A DNA stretch of 7,780 nt from Pseudomonadota bacterium (GTDB lineage Bacteria > Pseudomonadota > Gammaproteobacteria > Burkholderiales > Sulfuriferulaceae): NCBI GenBank assembly GCA_021794855.1, contig JAJYPZ010000043.1:1-7780 (forward strand), read 5' to 3'. This document shows positions 1 through 6,967 of the stretch, in pieces; position 1 is the stretch's first letter, and every line of letters starts with the position of its first letter. The notes beneath the pieces were generated by a model. The model did not search any database, was not told the DNA's origin, and saw only the letters and a list, made by a program, of their open reading frames with translations. The translations under genes were made by a program, and so were the position numbers.

Positions 1-826
1 ATCCCAGCCGCTCCCAGATCGTCATTGTCGCCGTCGCCTGGTTCATGGTGTAAAAATGCAGTCCCGGCGCGCCGTTGTCGAGCAAGCGGGCGCACAGATC
101 GGTCACTACATCGAGACCGAAAGCGCGGATGGAATCGATGTCGTCGTGGTAACCTTCCAGTTTTTTGCGCACCCAGCGCGGGATTTCCGCACCGCAGGCG
201 TCCGAAAAGCGCGCCAGTTGGGAAAAATTGCCGATCGGCATGATGCCGGGGACGACCGGCACGTCGATACCGAATTTGCGACAATCGTCGACAAAGGCGA
301 AATAGGCGTCGGCATTGAAAAAATATTGGGTAATGGCCGCATTCGCGCCGGCATCGATTTTGCGCTTGAAATTGATCAGGTCGTCGTGCGCGCTTTTCGC
401 CTGCGGATGCACTTCGGGGTAGGCGGCGACTTCCAGGTTGAACCAGTCGCCGGTTTCGCTGCGGATGAACGACACCAGTTCGTTGGCGTAGCGAAAATCG
501 CCCGTACCCGCCATGCCCGACGGCAGATCGCCGCGCAAGGCGACGATATGGTGGATATTATGGCTCCTGTATTCGGCCAGGATCGCACTGATGCTCTCGC
601 GCGTGGCGCCGATACAGGACAGATGCGGTGCGGCCTCCAGACCGGCGTGCTGGATATCGAGTACCGTCGCCAGCGAATAATCGCGGGTTGAGCCGCCTGC
701 GCCGAAAGTTACGGAAAAGAAACGCGGGCGCAAAGCGGCAAGCTGTGTGCGCACTTCGCGCAACTTGTCCATCCCTTCCGGCGTTTTGGGCGGAAAAAAC
801 TCAAAACTGAAAGTGCGTGTCATCAT
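1..826 (-). CDS. metF: Methylenetetrahydrofolate reductase, 3' end cut by window edge
   Basis: FAD-dependent reductase that converts 5,10-methylene-THF to 5-methyl-THF, the methyl donor for homocysteine remethylation; cytosolic TIM-barrel enzyme. Reading the minus strand from 826 gives 275 open codons with no stop. The family signature FEFFPPKTPEG lies near the N-terminus, with Glu9 matching the catalytic Glu28 of E. coli MetF. VTFGAGGS is at 39-46, ALRGDLP at 96-102 (Asp100 matches Asp120), the YPEVHP folate/FAD region at 136-141, TQYFFN at 166-171 (Gln167 matches Gln183), and PGIMPI further on. Since the sequence ends in WERLG, only a few C-terminal residues are probably missing. Two ATGs stand in tandem (826 and 823) without a strong Shine-Dalgarno sequence, so either could be the start. 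It lies 76 bases after ahcY and probably shares its riboswitch-controlled transcript. Confidence 0.97.
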   Translation of the reverse strand, partial: MMTRTFSFEFFPPKTPEGMDKLREVRTQLAALRPRFFSVTFGAGGSTRDYSLATVLDIQHAGLEAAPHLSCIGATRESISAILAEYRSHNIHHIVALRGDLPSGMAGTGDFRYANELVSFIRSETGDWFNLEVAAYPEVHPQAKSAHDDLINFKRKIDAGANAAITQYFFNADAYFAFVDDCRKFGIDVPVVPGIMPIGNFSQLARFSDACGAEIPRWVRKKLEGYHDDIDSIRAFGLDVVTDLCARLLDNGAPGLHFYTMNQATATMTIWERLG

Positions 827-857
827 GATCTGGGTCCCGATGCGGCATTGATAATCC

Positions 858-880
858 GGATCGCGCGAAACGAGCGATCC
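858..880 (-). other. Hairpin in the ahcY-metF intergenic region
   Basis: Interrupted inverted repeat with 7-bp arms GGATCGC and GCGATCC, one G.A mismatch, two more G-C pairs and an AAA loop on the plus strand (TTT in the minus-strand transcript). It fills the middle of the 76-base gap between the ahcY stop and the metF start. No run of U follows in the transcript direction, so it is not a classical intrinsic terminator. It may be an mRNA processing or stabilising element, or a partial attenuator setting the metF to ahcY ratio. The function is inferred; the pairing is seen directly. Confidence 0.5.
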
Positions 881-902
881 GCACGATCTGCGCAGTTATC
901 CT

Positions 903-2321
903 TTAATAACGGTAATGATGCGCTTTGTACGGGCCGTTTTTATCCACGCCGATATACGCTGCCTGCTGATCGGTCAGTTCGGTCAACTGAACGTTCAAGG
1001 TTTTCAACTGCAGACGCGCAACTTTTTCGTCGAGATGCTTGGGCAGCGTATAGACGCCGACCGGATAATCCGCCGTCTTCGTAAATAATTCGATTTGCGC
1101 GATCGTCTGGTTGGCGAACGAGGAGCTCATAACGTAGGAAGGGTGTCCGGTAGCGCAGCCCAGATTGACCAGACGGCCTTTTGCGAGCAGGATGATCCGT
1201 TTGCCGTCGGGAAAGATGACATGGTCGACTTGCGGTTTGATTTCTTCCCACTGATATTTTTCTATGCCGGCGACGTCTATTTCGTTGTCGAAATGGCCGA
1301 TGTTGCAGACGATAGCCTGATTTTTCATTTTCGCCATGTGATCGTGAGTGATGACATGGTAATTACCCGTCGCAGTCACGAAAATATCGGCCTTATCGAC
1401 GGCGTAATCCATGGTGACGACGCGGTAGCCTTCCATTGCCGCCTGCAGGGCGCAGATCGGGTCGATTTCCGTCACCCAGACTTGCGCGGACAAAGCGCGC
1501 AAAGCCTGCGCCGATCCTTTGCCGACGTCGCCGTAACCGGCAACCACGGCAATTTTACCCGCGATCATCACATCGGTGGCGCGCTTGATACCGTCCACCA
1601 GCGACTCGCGGCAACCGTATAAATTATCGAATTTGGATTTGGTCACCGAATCGTTGACATTGATCGCCGGAAATTTCAATTCGCCGCGCGCATGCATTTG
1701 GTATAAACGGTGCACGCCGGTAGTCGTTTCTTCGCTCACGCCCCGGATTGCGGCCAGACGCACGGAATACCAGTCAGGCGTTACGGCCAGTTTGGCTTTG
1801 ATCGCTGCATACAGCACCTGCTCTTCCTCGCTGGACGGGTGCGACAGCACGCTGTCGTCCTTTTCGGCGCGCGCACCGAGATGGAGCAATAGCGTCGCGT
1901 CGCCGCCGTCGTCGAGTATCAGGTTGGCGTGCTTGCCATCCGGCCATTCGAAAATGCTGTGGGTGTAATTCCAGTATTCGGTCAGCGATTCGCCCTTGAC
2001 GGCAAACACCGGCGTTCCGGTGACCGCAATCGCGGCAGCAGCGTGATCCTGTGTGGAAAAAATATTGCACGACGCCCAGCGCACGTCGGCGCCTAATGCC
2101 TGCAGGGTTTCGATCAGCACGCCGGTCTGGATGGTCATGTGCAGGCTGCCTGCGATACGCGCGCCCTTGAGCGGCTGCGAGAGTGAAAACTCTTCGCGGA
2201 TAGCCATCAGGCCGGGCATTTCGGTTTCGGCGATTTGCAGTTCCTTGCGTCCCCAGTCGGCGAGCGACAGGTCGGCAACTACGTAATCGGGGGATGTTCC
2301 GGTGGAAATAACGGCGCTCAT
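903..2321 (-). CDS. ahcY: Adenosylhomocysteinase (SAH hydrolase)
   Basis: NAD-dependent cytosolic enzyme that reversibly splits S-adenosylhomocysteine into adenosine and homocysteine, removing the product inhibitor of methyltransferases. The 472-residue length fits proteobacterial members, which carry an insert relative to the roughly 430-residue animal enzyme. Substrate-site residues are visible: His61 in SLHMTIQT, the Asp pair at 137-138 in LDDGGD, Glu197/198 in SEETTTG, and Lys228, Asp232, Asn233 and Cys237 in the [11 protein letters not shown] block. The Rossmann NAD motif GYGDVGKG is at 262-269, followed by the acidic residue Glu285. IGHFDNE and GHPSYVMS follow, and the C-terminal KAHHYRY tail supplies the Lys and Tyr that reach the neighbouring subunit's NAD. 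I chose ATG 2321, not the in-frame TTG at 2339, because AAGGAG (2333-2328) sits 6 bases upstream and would otherwise be coding. Expression is predicted to rise with SAH through the riboswitch just upstream; metF follows. Confidence 0.99.
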   Translation of the reverse strand: MSAVISTGTSPDYVVADLSLADWGRKELQIAETEMPGLMAIREEFSLSQPLKGARIAGSLHMTIQTGVLIETLQALGADVRWASCNIFSTQDHAAAAIAVTGTPVFAVKGESLTEYWNYTHSIFEWPDGKHANLILDDGGDATLLLHLGARAEKDDSVLSHPSSEEEQVLYAAIKAKLAVTPDWYSVRLAAIRGVSEETTTGVHRLYQMHARGELKFPAINVNDSVTKSKFDNLYGCRESLVDGIKRATDVMIAGKIAVVAGYGDVGKGSAQALRALSAQVWVTEIDPICALQAAMEGYRVVTMDYAVDKADIFVTATGNYHVITHDHMAKMKNQAIVCNIGHFDNEIDVAGIEKYQWEEIKPQVDHVIFPDGKRIILLAKGRLVNLGCATGHPSYVMSSSFANQTIAQIELFTKTADYPVGVYTLPKHLDEKVARLQLKTLNVQLTELTDQQAAYIGVDKNGPYKAHHYRY

Positions 2322-2368
2322 CACGCACTCCTTCTTCAAGTAAACAAAAGTGAGACGTGAGCGCCGTT
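2310..2368 (-). promoter_or_regulatory. Predicted OFF-state helix of the ahcY riboswitch (start-codon sequestration)
   Basis: On the minus-strand RNA, AACGGCGCUCA (2368-2358) is perfectly complementary over 11 bases to UGAGCGCCGUU (2320-2310), which is the last two bases of the ahcY AUG plus the following codons. Two more pairs (2357-2356 with 2325-2324) and a 7-pair helix (2352-2346 with 2332-2326) can stack inside it and cover most of the Shine-Dalgarno sequence. The upstream strand is the same one that forms the 3' side of the aptamer pseudoknot, so the two folds exclude each other. Complementarity is seen directly. The switching role is inferred, but agrees with the known ON behaviour of SAH riboswitches. 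Confidence 0.7.
2328..2333 (-). promoter_or_regulatory. Shine-Dalgarno sequence that fixes the ahcY start
   Basis: AAGGAG on the minus strand, 6 bases before the ATG at 2321. It supports that ATG over the upstream TTG at 2339. The same bases can pair with a CACUUUU stretch at 2352-2346 (7 pairs, two of them G.U), which would hide the site when the riboswitch is unliganded. Confidence 0.85.
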
Positions 2369-2447
2369 GCTTTAACCGTACCGGCTACAGTTCGGTTAAT
2401 CGAGATTTGAGCCTGGCGGATTATCCGTCGCAACGCTCCTCAAATCT
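2356..2447 (-). ncRNA. SAH riboswitch aptamer upstream of ahcY
   Basis: Cis-acting RNA that binds S-adenosylhomocysteine and raises ahcY expression. On the minus strand it carries the class signature: GAGGAGCGUUGCGAC, then GCCAGGCUC, then GCAACGGCGCUCAC. P1 is 9 perfect pairs (AGAUUUGAG 2447-2439 with CUCAAAUCU 2411-2403). P2 is CGGA 2427-2424 with UCCG 2420-2417. P2b pairs UUGC 2433-2430 with GCAA 2370-2367. The pseudoknot P4 pairs GAGCG 2438-2434 with CGCUC 2363-2359. The variable hairpin between P1 and the pseudoknot strand is UUAACCG 2399-2393 with CGGUUAA 2378-2372. It lies in the metK-ahcY gap, ending about 35 bases before the ahcY start codon. Stems are seen directly; ligand and ON direction come from the described family. 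Confidence 0.95.
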
Positions 2448-2453
2448 ACGGAT

Positions 2454-2482
2454 ATACTACCGCAGTCGACTGCCTGTGTACA
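2454..2482 (-). promoter_or_regulatory. Candidate promoter for the riboswitch-ahcY-metF transcript
   Basis: A -35-like TGTACA (2482-2477, 4 of 6 bases matching TTGACA) and a -10-like TAGTAT (2459-2454, 4 of 6 matching TATAAT) are 17 bases apart. Starting about 7 bases past the -10 box would place transcript base 1 at about 2447, exactly the foot of riboswitch stem P1. The match is modest, and the argument rests mainly on this fit. Transcription reading through from metK is also possible, since no intrinsic terminator separates the genes. Confidence 0.4.
2462..2473. repeat. 12-bp perfect palindrome in the ahcY promoter spacer
   Basis: GCAGTCGACTGC equals its own reverse complement. It falls between the candidate -35 and -10 boxes in front of the SAH riboswitch and just after the end of metK. 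The position would suit a repressor or activator site; no known regulator motif is recognised. A chance palindrome cannot be excluded. Confidence 0.35.
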
Positions 2483-2490
2483 GGAGACTG

Positions 2491-3654
2491 TCAAACTCCA
2501 GCTGCGGATTTTAATAACTCGGCCTTATCGGTGGCTTCCCAGGTAAATTCCGGTTCGTCGCGACCGAAATGGCCGTAACTGGCGGTACGGGTATAAATTG
2601 GCCGCAATAAATTCAGACTCTGGATAATCGCCTTGGGACGCAAATCGAAATGCGCTTCGATGAGCTGAATAATGCGCTCGTCGCTGACCGTACCGGTGCC
2701 GAAGGTATTTACCATCAGCGACACCGGACGCGCCACGCCGATCGCATAGGCAACCTGTACCAGACATTTGCTCGCCAGCCCGGCGGCGACGATATTTTTT
2801 GCCACGTAACGTCCGGCATAGGCCGCGGAACGATCCACTTTGCTCGGGTCTTTGCCGGAAAATGCGCCACCGCCGTGTGGCGCCGCGCCGCCGTAAGTGT
2901 CGACGATGATTTTACGGCCGGTGAGGCCCGCGTCGCCCATCGGGCCGCCGATGACAAAACGACCGGTGGGATTAACCAGGTAGCGCACTTCGTTTTTAAG
3001 CAGGTGCGCCGAAATCACCGGCTTGATGATTTCTTCTATCACCGCTTCTTGGATCTGCGCATGCGACACGTCGGGATGATGCTGCGTCGACAGCACTACG
3101 GTATCTACGTGTTGAGGCACGCCGTCGACATATCTTATCGATACTTGCGATTTGGCGTCGGGACGCAGCCAGGGCAAACGTCCGTCCTTGCGCAATTCGG
3201 ACTGGCGCTCAACCAGCCGGTGTGCAAGATAAATCGGCAGCGGCATCAGCGCCGGAGTTTCATCGCACGCGTAACCGAACATCAGACCCTGATCGCCTGC
3301 GCCCTGATCGAGATCGAGACCCTGGCCTTCGTTGACGCCCTGAGCGATATCGGCTGATTGTTTGCCGAAAGTGGTCAATACCGAGCAGGTGTTATAATCG
3401 AAACCGATGTCGGAGCTGTCGTAACCGATGCGTTTCACCGTCTGCCGGGCAATCTGGTTATAATCTATCATTGCATGCGTCGTGATTTCTCCGGCGATGA
3501 CGACGAGACCGGTCGTTACCAGTGTCTCGCAGGCTACCCGCGCATGTGGGTCTTGAGTTAAAATAGCGTCCAGAACTGCATCCGAAATCTGGTCGGCCAC
3601 TTTATCCGGATGCCCTTCAGACACCGATTCTGAGGTAAAAATAAAATCCTTCAT
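2491..3654 (-). CDS. metK: S-adenosylmethionine synthetase
   Basis: Makes SAM from methionine and ATP with cleavage of the triphosphate; a cytosolic tetramer needing Mg2+ and K+. The 387-residue product has the full family length. Near the N-terminus, [14 protein letters not shown] carries His15 and Asp17 of the triphosphate/metal site, followed by GEITT with Glu56. [12 protein letters not shown] is at 118-129, Lys168 (RPDAKSQ) matches E. coli Lys165, and [20 protein letters not shown] spans 255-274. The start at 3654 gives the usual beginning ([13 protein letters not shown]), with a weak GGAA about 10 bases upstream. It heads the activated-methyl-cycle cluster and is divergent from the acyltransferase cluster. 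Only 65 bases precede it, too few for the SAM riboswitch classes I know, and none of their motifs is visible. Confidence 0.99.
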   Translation of the reverse strand: MKDFIFTSESVSEGHPDKVADQISDAVLDAILTQDPHARVACETLVTTGLVVIAGEITTHAMIDYNQIARQTVKRIGYDSSDIGFDYNTCSVLTTFGKQSADIAQGVNEGQGLDLDQGAGDQGLMFGYACDETPALMPLPIYLAHRLVERQSELRKDGRLPWLRPDAKSQVSIRYVDGVPQHVDTVVLSTQHHPDVSHAQIQEAVIEEIIKPVISAHLLKNEVRYLVNPTGRFVIGGPMGDAGLTGRKIIVDTYGGAAPHGGGAFSGKDPSKVDRSAAYAGRYVAKNIVAAGLASKCLVQVAYAIGVARPVSLMVNTFGTGTVSDERIIQLIEAHFDLRPKAIIQSLNLLRPIYTRTASYGHFGRDEPEFTWEATDKAELLKSAAGV

Positions 3655-3690
3655 GCAAGTTTCCAGAATACAAGAGAATTTTTGATGCTA

Positions 3691-3705
3691 ACACAAAATT
3701 TGTGT
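3691..3705. promoter_or_regulatory. Palindrome in the divergent metK / acyltransferase promoter region
   Basis: ACACAAAATTTGTGT is a perfect 7-1-7 inverted repeat near the centre of the 65-base gap between two divergent genes. This is the size and place expected of a dimeric regulator site able to affect both directions. No clear -35/-10 pair could be assigned on either strand. The regulator is unknown; the repeat itself is certain. Confidence 0.5.
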
Positions 3706-3719
3706 GCGGTTAAGAGCGC

Positions 3720-4580
3720 ATGATACTGCTCCGCATCCTTGCAAAAATACCTTTACGCTACTGGCACCTGCTCGGTGCTCTGGTGGGCAGCGTAATCTAT
3801 CGAACCCGTCATCGCTACGCATCCAAACTCGAAGAAAATTTGAGACAAAGCGATATTGCATCGGACGCCGATAGTTTTCATGCGCTGCTGCGGCAATCCG
3901 TCCGCGAAATAGGCAAGGGCGGCGCCGAGATACTGCCGATCTGGCTACGGCCCTACGAACAGGTTTTGCAACTGGTACAGGAATGCCGCGGCTGGGAACA
4001 CGTGGAAGCTGCGGCGAACGCAGGAAAGGGCATTCTGGCGATGACGCCGCATCTGGGCTGCTTTGAAATCGTCAGCCTGTATTACGCTGCACGGCGCCCC
4101 ATGACCGTCATGTACCGGCCGCCACGGCAGGCCTGGATCGAGAAAGTCATGCTGGATGGTCGTGCTCGCGGCCAGATTACGCTGGCGACAGCCGATGTCA
4201 AAGGCGTGCGTGCTTTGCTTACTGCTTTGAAAAAAGGCGAAGCCGTAGGGATCCTGCCCGATCAAGTAGCCAGTCGCGGCGAGGGGGCCTGGGCAAATTT
4301 CTTCGGCCGACCCGCTTATACGCCGACGCTAGTTGCGCGCCTGCATCAATCAACCGGTGCGGTGCCGTTGTTGATGTTCGGCGAAAGACTGGCCGCGGGG
4401 GCGGGCTACCGCATTCATATCGAACCGCTGGAAGCCGATCTGAGCGGGGACAAACAGCAGGCCGCCCTGCAGCTCAATACCGCACTGGAACGTTTGATCC
4501 GGCAATATCCCGCACAATATTTGTGGAGTTACAACCGCTACAAACAGCCGGGAGGCGTAGCGCCTCCGCCGCAGACATGA
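3720..4580 (+). CDS. LpxL/HtrB-family lysophospholipid or lipid A acyltransferase (first copy)
   Basis: 286-residue inner-membrane acyltransferase of the LpxL/LpxM family, which transfers acyl groups from acyl-ACP to lipid A precursors at the cytoplasmic face. A hydrophobic anchor covers about residues 2-27. The catalytic motif is HLGCFE (His111 to Glu116, HX4E form). ILPDQV is at 178-183, then FFGRPAYTP at 195-202, and the family ending YPAQYLWSYNRYK is at 263-275. The ATG at 3720 has AAGAG four to eight bases upstream and begins just before the anchor. It overlaps the next gene by four bases. The motifs are less canonical than those of the second copy, so it may differ in acyl chain, acceptor position or substrate (ornithine lipids cannot be excluded). 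The family is sure; the substrate is not. Confidence 0.9.
   Translation: MILLRILAKIPLRYWHLLGALVGSVIYRTRHRYASKLEENLRQSDIASDADSFHALLRQSVREIGKGGAEILPIWLRPYEQVLQLVQECRGWEHVEAAANAGKGILAMTPHLGCFEIVSLYYAARRPMTVMYRPPRQAWIEKVMLDGRARGQITLATADVKGVRALLTALKKGEAVGILPDQVASRGEGAWANFFGRPAYTPTLVARLHQSTGAVPLLMFGERLAAGAGYRIHIEPLEADLSGDKQQAALQLNTALERLIRQYPAQYLWSYNRYKQPGGVAPPPQT
4551..4567 (+). other. Hairpin enclosing GGAGG just before the second acyltransferase start
   Basis: GGAGGCGTAGCGCCTCC forms 7 perfect, GC-rich pairs around a UAG loop at the 3' end of the first acyltransferase gene. It ends 9 bases before the ATG at 4577. The GGAGG is the best anti-Shine-Dalgarno match nearby, but it is in the stem and 22 to 26 bases from the ATG. 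The second gene thus seems to depend on ribosomes arriving from the first gene. Pairing is observed; the coupling role is inferred. Confidence 0.5.
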
Positions 4581-5452
4581 TGTCGCGTCTGGGCATAGCC
4601 TTGCTATGGCTCGTACATTTCCTCCCTCTGCCGATACAGGCGCTATTGGGAAATACACTCGGATGGCTGCTGTATTACGCGGCTGGGAAACGGCGCAAAA
4701 TCGGCGCGATCAATTTCGCCCTGTGCTTTCCGGAATGGTTGGAATCCGAACGCCGTCGCATGCTCAAGCGCCATTTTCAGTCCGCCACCCGCGCGGCGAT
4801 CGAGCACGGATTATTGTGGTGGTCCAGCCCCGAGCGAATCAACCGTCTGATCCGGATCGAAGGGCTCGAACATTTTCAAGTCGCCTACGGCAAACCGCTG
4901 GTCTTGCTGGCGCCGCACTTTATCGGCCTCGATATGGGCGGAGTACGCATCAGCACGGAATATAATCCCTTGGTGTCGATGTACAGCCGTCTCAAAAATC
5001 CGCTGTTCGACCGCTTGATGCTGCATGCGCGCACCCGATTCGGCGGTTCCGTTTTAATTTCGCGCCACGAAGGCGTGCGGCCGCTCATCCGCGAAATGAA
5101 ACGCGGATTGCCTTTGTATTATTTGCCCGATCAGGATTTCGGCGCGAAAGATGCCGTATTTGCGCCGTTTTTCGGCATTCCGGCGGCGACGGTCAATGCC
5201 TTGCCGCGCATCGCCAAAGTCGCCCAGGCGACGATTATCCCGGTTATTACCCGACAATTGCCCTGGGGTCGCGGCTATATGGTAAAGTTTTATCCAGCCT
5301 GGGATAATTTCCCCGGCGACGATCTGACCGCCGATGTGGCGCGGATGAATGCCTTTATCGAAGCACGGGTTCGCGAAATGCCCGAACAGTATTTCTGGCT
5401 GCACAAACGTTTTAAAACGCGCCCCGCCGGCGCGGCGAAATTTTATCCCTGA
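4577..5452 (+). CDS. Lipid A biosynthesis lauroyl/myristoyl acyltransferase, LpxL/HtrB-like (second copy)
   Basis: 291-residue late lipid A acyltransferase that would add a secondary acyl chain to Kdo2-lipid IVA at the inner membrane. A hydrophobic N-terminal segment (about 4-36) is followed by basic KRRK. Catalytic motif APHFIGLD gives His114 and Asp119 (HX4D). SMYSRLKNP is at 134-142, YYLPDQDFG at 181-189, FFGIPAAT at 198-205, and [16 protein letters not shown] closes the protein; all are close to the E. coli LpxL pattern. I chose the ATG at 4577 because it overlaps the upstream stop as ATGA; the next codon is also ATG. An in-frame GTG at 4523 would add 18 polar residues and has no ribosome site. 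It shares only motif-level likeness with the first copy, so the pair is an old duplication or two subfamilies. Confidence 0.93.
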   Translation: MMSRLGIALLWLVHFLPLPIQALLGNTLGWLLYYAAGKRRKIGAINFALCFPEWLESERRRMLKRHFQSATRAAIEHGLLWWSSPERINRLIRIEGLEHFQVAYGKPLVLLAPHFIGLDMGGVRISTEYNPLVSMYSRLKNPLFDRLMLHARTRFGGSVLISRHEGVRPLIREMKRGLPLYYLPDQDFGAKDAVFAPFFGIPAATVNALPRIAKVAQATIIPVITRQLPWGRGYMVKFYPAWDNFPGDDLTADVARMNAFIEARVREMPEQYFWLHKRFKTRPAGAAKFYP

Positions 5453-5463
5453 GAACGGATGAC

Positions 5464-6297
5464 ATGAAGCTGAAATTCACCAAAATGCACGGCGCCGGCA
5501 ACGATTTTGTCGTGATCGATGCGATCCGGCAAACCGTTGCCCTGACCCCGGAGCAAATTCGGCTGATCGCCGACCGCCATTTCGGCGTCGGTTGCGATCA
5601 AGTACTGCTGGTCGAACGGCCGTATCGAGACGATGCCGATTTTCGCTATCGTATTTTCAATGCCGATGGCGGAGAAGTAGAGCAATGCGGCAACGGTGCG
5701 CGCTGTTTTGTGCGCTTCGTGCATCACTACGGCTTGACGAAACAGCGTGAAATTCGAGTGGAAACCGCTGCCGGCCTGATTATTCCCCGCCTGGAAGAAG
5801 ACGGTCGCGTTACCGTAAACATGGGCGTTCCCCGTTTCGAACCGGAGGAAATTCCATTTGATGCCGATGCTCCGGCTGCCGAATACGACCTCGATATCGA
5901 TGGAGGGCCGGTTCGTGTCAGCGTATTGTCCATGGGCAATCCTCATGCCGTGCAGATTGTGGATAATATCGAAACCGCGCCGGTAGCGGAACAGGGCGCA
6001 TTGATCGAAAACCATCCCCGGTTTCCCCGCCGAGTGAACGCAGGATTCATGCAAATTACCGACACCCGGCGTATACGGCTGCGGGTATACGAACGCGGCT
6101 CCGGCGAAACCTTGTCTTGCGGCACCGGTGCCTGTGCGGCCGCCGTTGCCGGCGTACGCCTCGGTTTGCTACAGTCGCCGGTAGAGATTACTACCCGCGG
6201 CGGATTGCTGAGCGTAGCCTGGGCAGGCGCAGACAGCCCAGTCTGGCTAACCGGACCAACGGCTATTGTATTTGAAGCTGAACTTATCCTGAAATGA
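5464..6297 (+). CDS. dapF: Diaminopimelate epimerase
   Basis: Cofactor-free epimerase that interconverts LL- and meso-diaminopimelate, the direct precursor of lysine and of the peptidoglycan cross-link residue; cytosolic. The 277-residue length is typical. The N-terminus [11 protein letters not shown] carries Asn13. The first catalytic cysteine is Cys75 in QCGNGARC and the second is Cys219 in LSCGTGAC. Substrate-binding Asn66, Asn159 (MGNPH), Asn192 (VNAGF) and Glu210 (ERGSGE) are present. Both halves show the expected pseudo-repeat. It begins 11 bases after the second acyltransferase, with GAGAACGGA as a weak ribosome site, and is followed 7 bases later by the DUF484 gene. An operon with lipid A acylation genes fits a shared envelope-synthesis role. 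Confidence 0.99.
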   Translation: MKLKFTKMHGAGNDFVVIDAIRQTVALTPEQIRLIADRHFGVGCDQVLLVERPYRDDADFRYRIFNADGGEVEQCGNGARCFVRFVHHYGLTKQREIRVETAAGLIIPRLEEDGRVTVNMGVPRFEPEEIPFDADAPAAEYDLDIDGGPVRVSVLSMGNPHAVQIVDNIETAPVAEQGALIENHPRFPRRVNAGFMQITDTRRIRLRVYERGSGETLSCGTGACAAAVAGVRLGLLQSPVEITTRGGLLSVAWAGADSPVWLTGPTAIVFEAELILK

Positions 6298-6304
6298 ACG
6301 AATA

Positions 6305-6949
6305 ATGAAAACTGAAGACATTGCACGCTACTTGGCAGCGCATCCCGAATTTTTCGAACAATACCCCCATTTGCTGACCGACATCCGCATCAGTCATCCG
6401 TTCGATGGACGGGCCATTTCGATTGCGGAACGCCAAATTCTTAATCTGCGGGACAAAATTACCTTACTCGAAACCAAATTGGCAGAACTGCTCCGTTTCG
6501 GCGAGGAAAACGATCAGATTTCCGTCAAATTGCAGCGTATTGCGGTAGCTTTGATTGCCGCTCATGATTTGCCTGCTTTGTTACAGTCGTTGTATTTAAA
6601 TCTGCGCGAGGATTTCAGCATTCCTTATAGCGTCGTCCGGCTTTGGCATACCGAAAGCGATGGAGTCGAATTTTCCGCGGTTCCCGATACGGTAAAAGAC
6701 TGGGTGGTTCATATGCCTCATCCTCAATGCGGCGCGTATCTGCATCCCGATGCGTTAAGCTGGTTCGGCGAAACTGCCGCCCTGCGTTCGTACGCCGCCA
6801 TTCCTCTTAAATATCGGCATACTTCAGGGGTGCTGTTGTTGGCGTCGGAAGATCCGCAGCGATTTTACCCCCAAATGGGCACGCTGTATTTGCAACGCTT
6901 GGGCGAATTGATTGGAGCAGGCATAGAACGTATCCTGCCAGGAAATTAA
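6305..6949 (+). CDS. DUF484 family protein, GAF-like, function unknown
   Basis: 214-residue soluble protein without signal peptide or membrane segment. The N-terminus has the family hallmark: YLAAHPEFFEQYPHLL (9-24), then ISHPFDGRAISIAERQ (29-44). A probable coiled coil (about 41-72) leads into a GAF-like domain (about 80-210) containing QCGAYL (141-146), AAIPL, SGVLLLASEDPQRF and MGTLYLQRLGE (191-201). DUF484 proteins are commonly encoded between dapF and xerC in proteobacteria, as here, which suggests but does not prove a link with chromosome resolution or cell-cycle sensing. Typical GAF ligands cannot be predicted from the residues seen. The ATG at 6305 has no good Shine-Dalgarno sequence and lies 7 bases after the dapF stop, so translation may be coupled. 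Confidence 0.92.
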   Translation: MKTEDIARYLAAHPEFFEQYPHLLTDIRISHPFDGRAISIAERQILNLRDKITLLETKLAELLRFGEENDQISVKLQRIAVALIAAHDLPALLQSLYLNLREDFSIPYSVVRLWHTESDGVEFSAVPDTVKDWVVHMPHPQCGAYLHPDALSWFGETAALRSYAAIPLKYRHTSGVLLLASEDPQRFYPQMGTLYLQRLGELIGAGIERILPGN

Positions 6950-6967
6950 ATCCGACTTTAAAATATC

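Noticed and set aside
56..691. Long plus-strand open frame opposite metF
   Set aside because: It is antisense to a fully conserved MetF reading frame, its protein has no recognisable motif, and its length is explained by the codon bias of the real gene.
1062..1074. 13-base CGGATAATCCGCC shared in inverted orientation with the P2 hairpin of the riboswitch
   Set aside because: It lies inside well-conserved ahcY codons, is itself nearly palindromic, and a 13-base match within 7.8 kb is expected by chance at roughly this frequency.
1095..1622. Plus-strand open frame opposite ahcY
   Set aside because: Shadow of the AhcY NAD-binding region; no ribosome site or family motif.
2322..2339. TTG at 2339 as the ahcY start, adding six residues
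   Set aside because: The added codons are the Shine-Dalgarno region itself (AAGGAG 2333-2328) for the ATG at 2321, and no ribosome site precedes the TTG.
2474..2485. CTGT...ACAG arrangement resembling an SOS (LexA) box
   Set aside because: The half-sites are separated by 2 bases instead of the 8 of the usual CTGT-N8-ACAG site, and the neighbours are not SOS genes.
2448..2490. Possible intrinsic terminator after metK
   Set aside because: Short inverted repeats exist here, but none forms a strong stem followed by a U-run.
2489..2494. TTGACA on the minus strand, identical to a consensus -35 box
   Set aside because: It overlaps the metK stop codon, and the nearest -10-like sequence is 29 bases away, far too distant for a normal spacer.
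2650..3357. Plus-strand open frame of 235 codons opposite metK
   Set aside because: MetK is unmistakable on the other strand, and the antisense product looks like no protein family.
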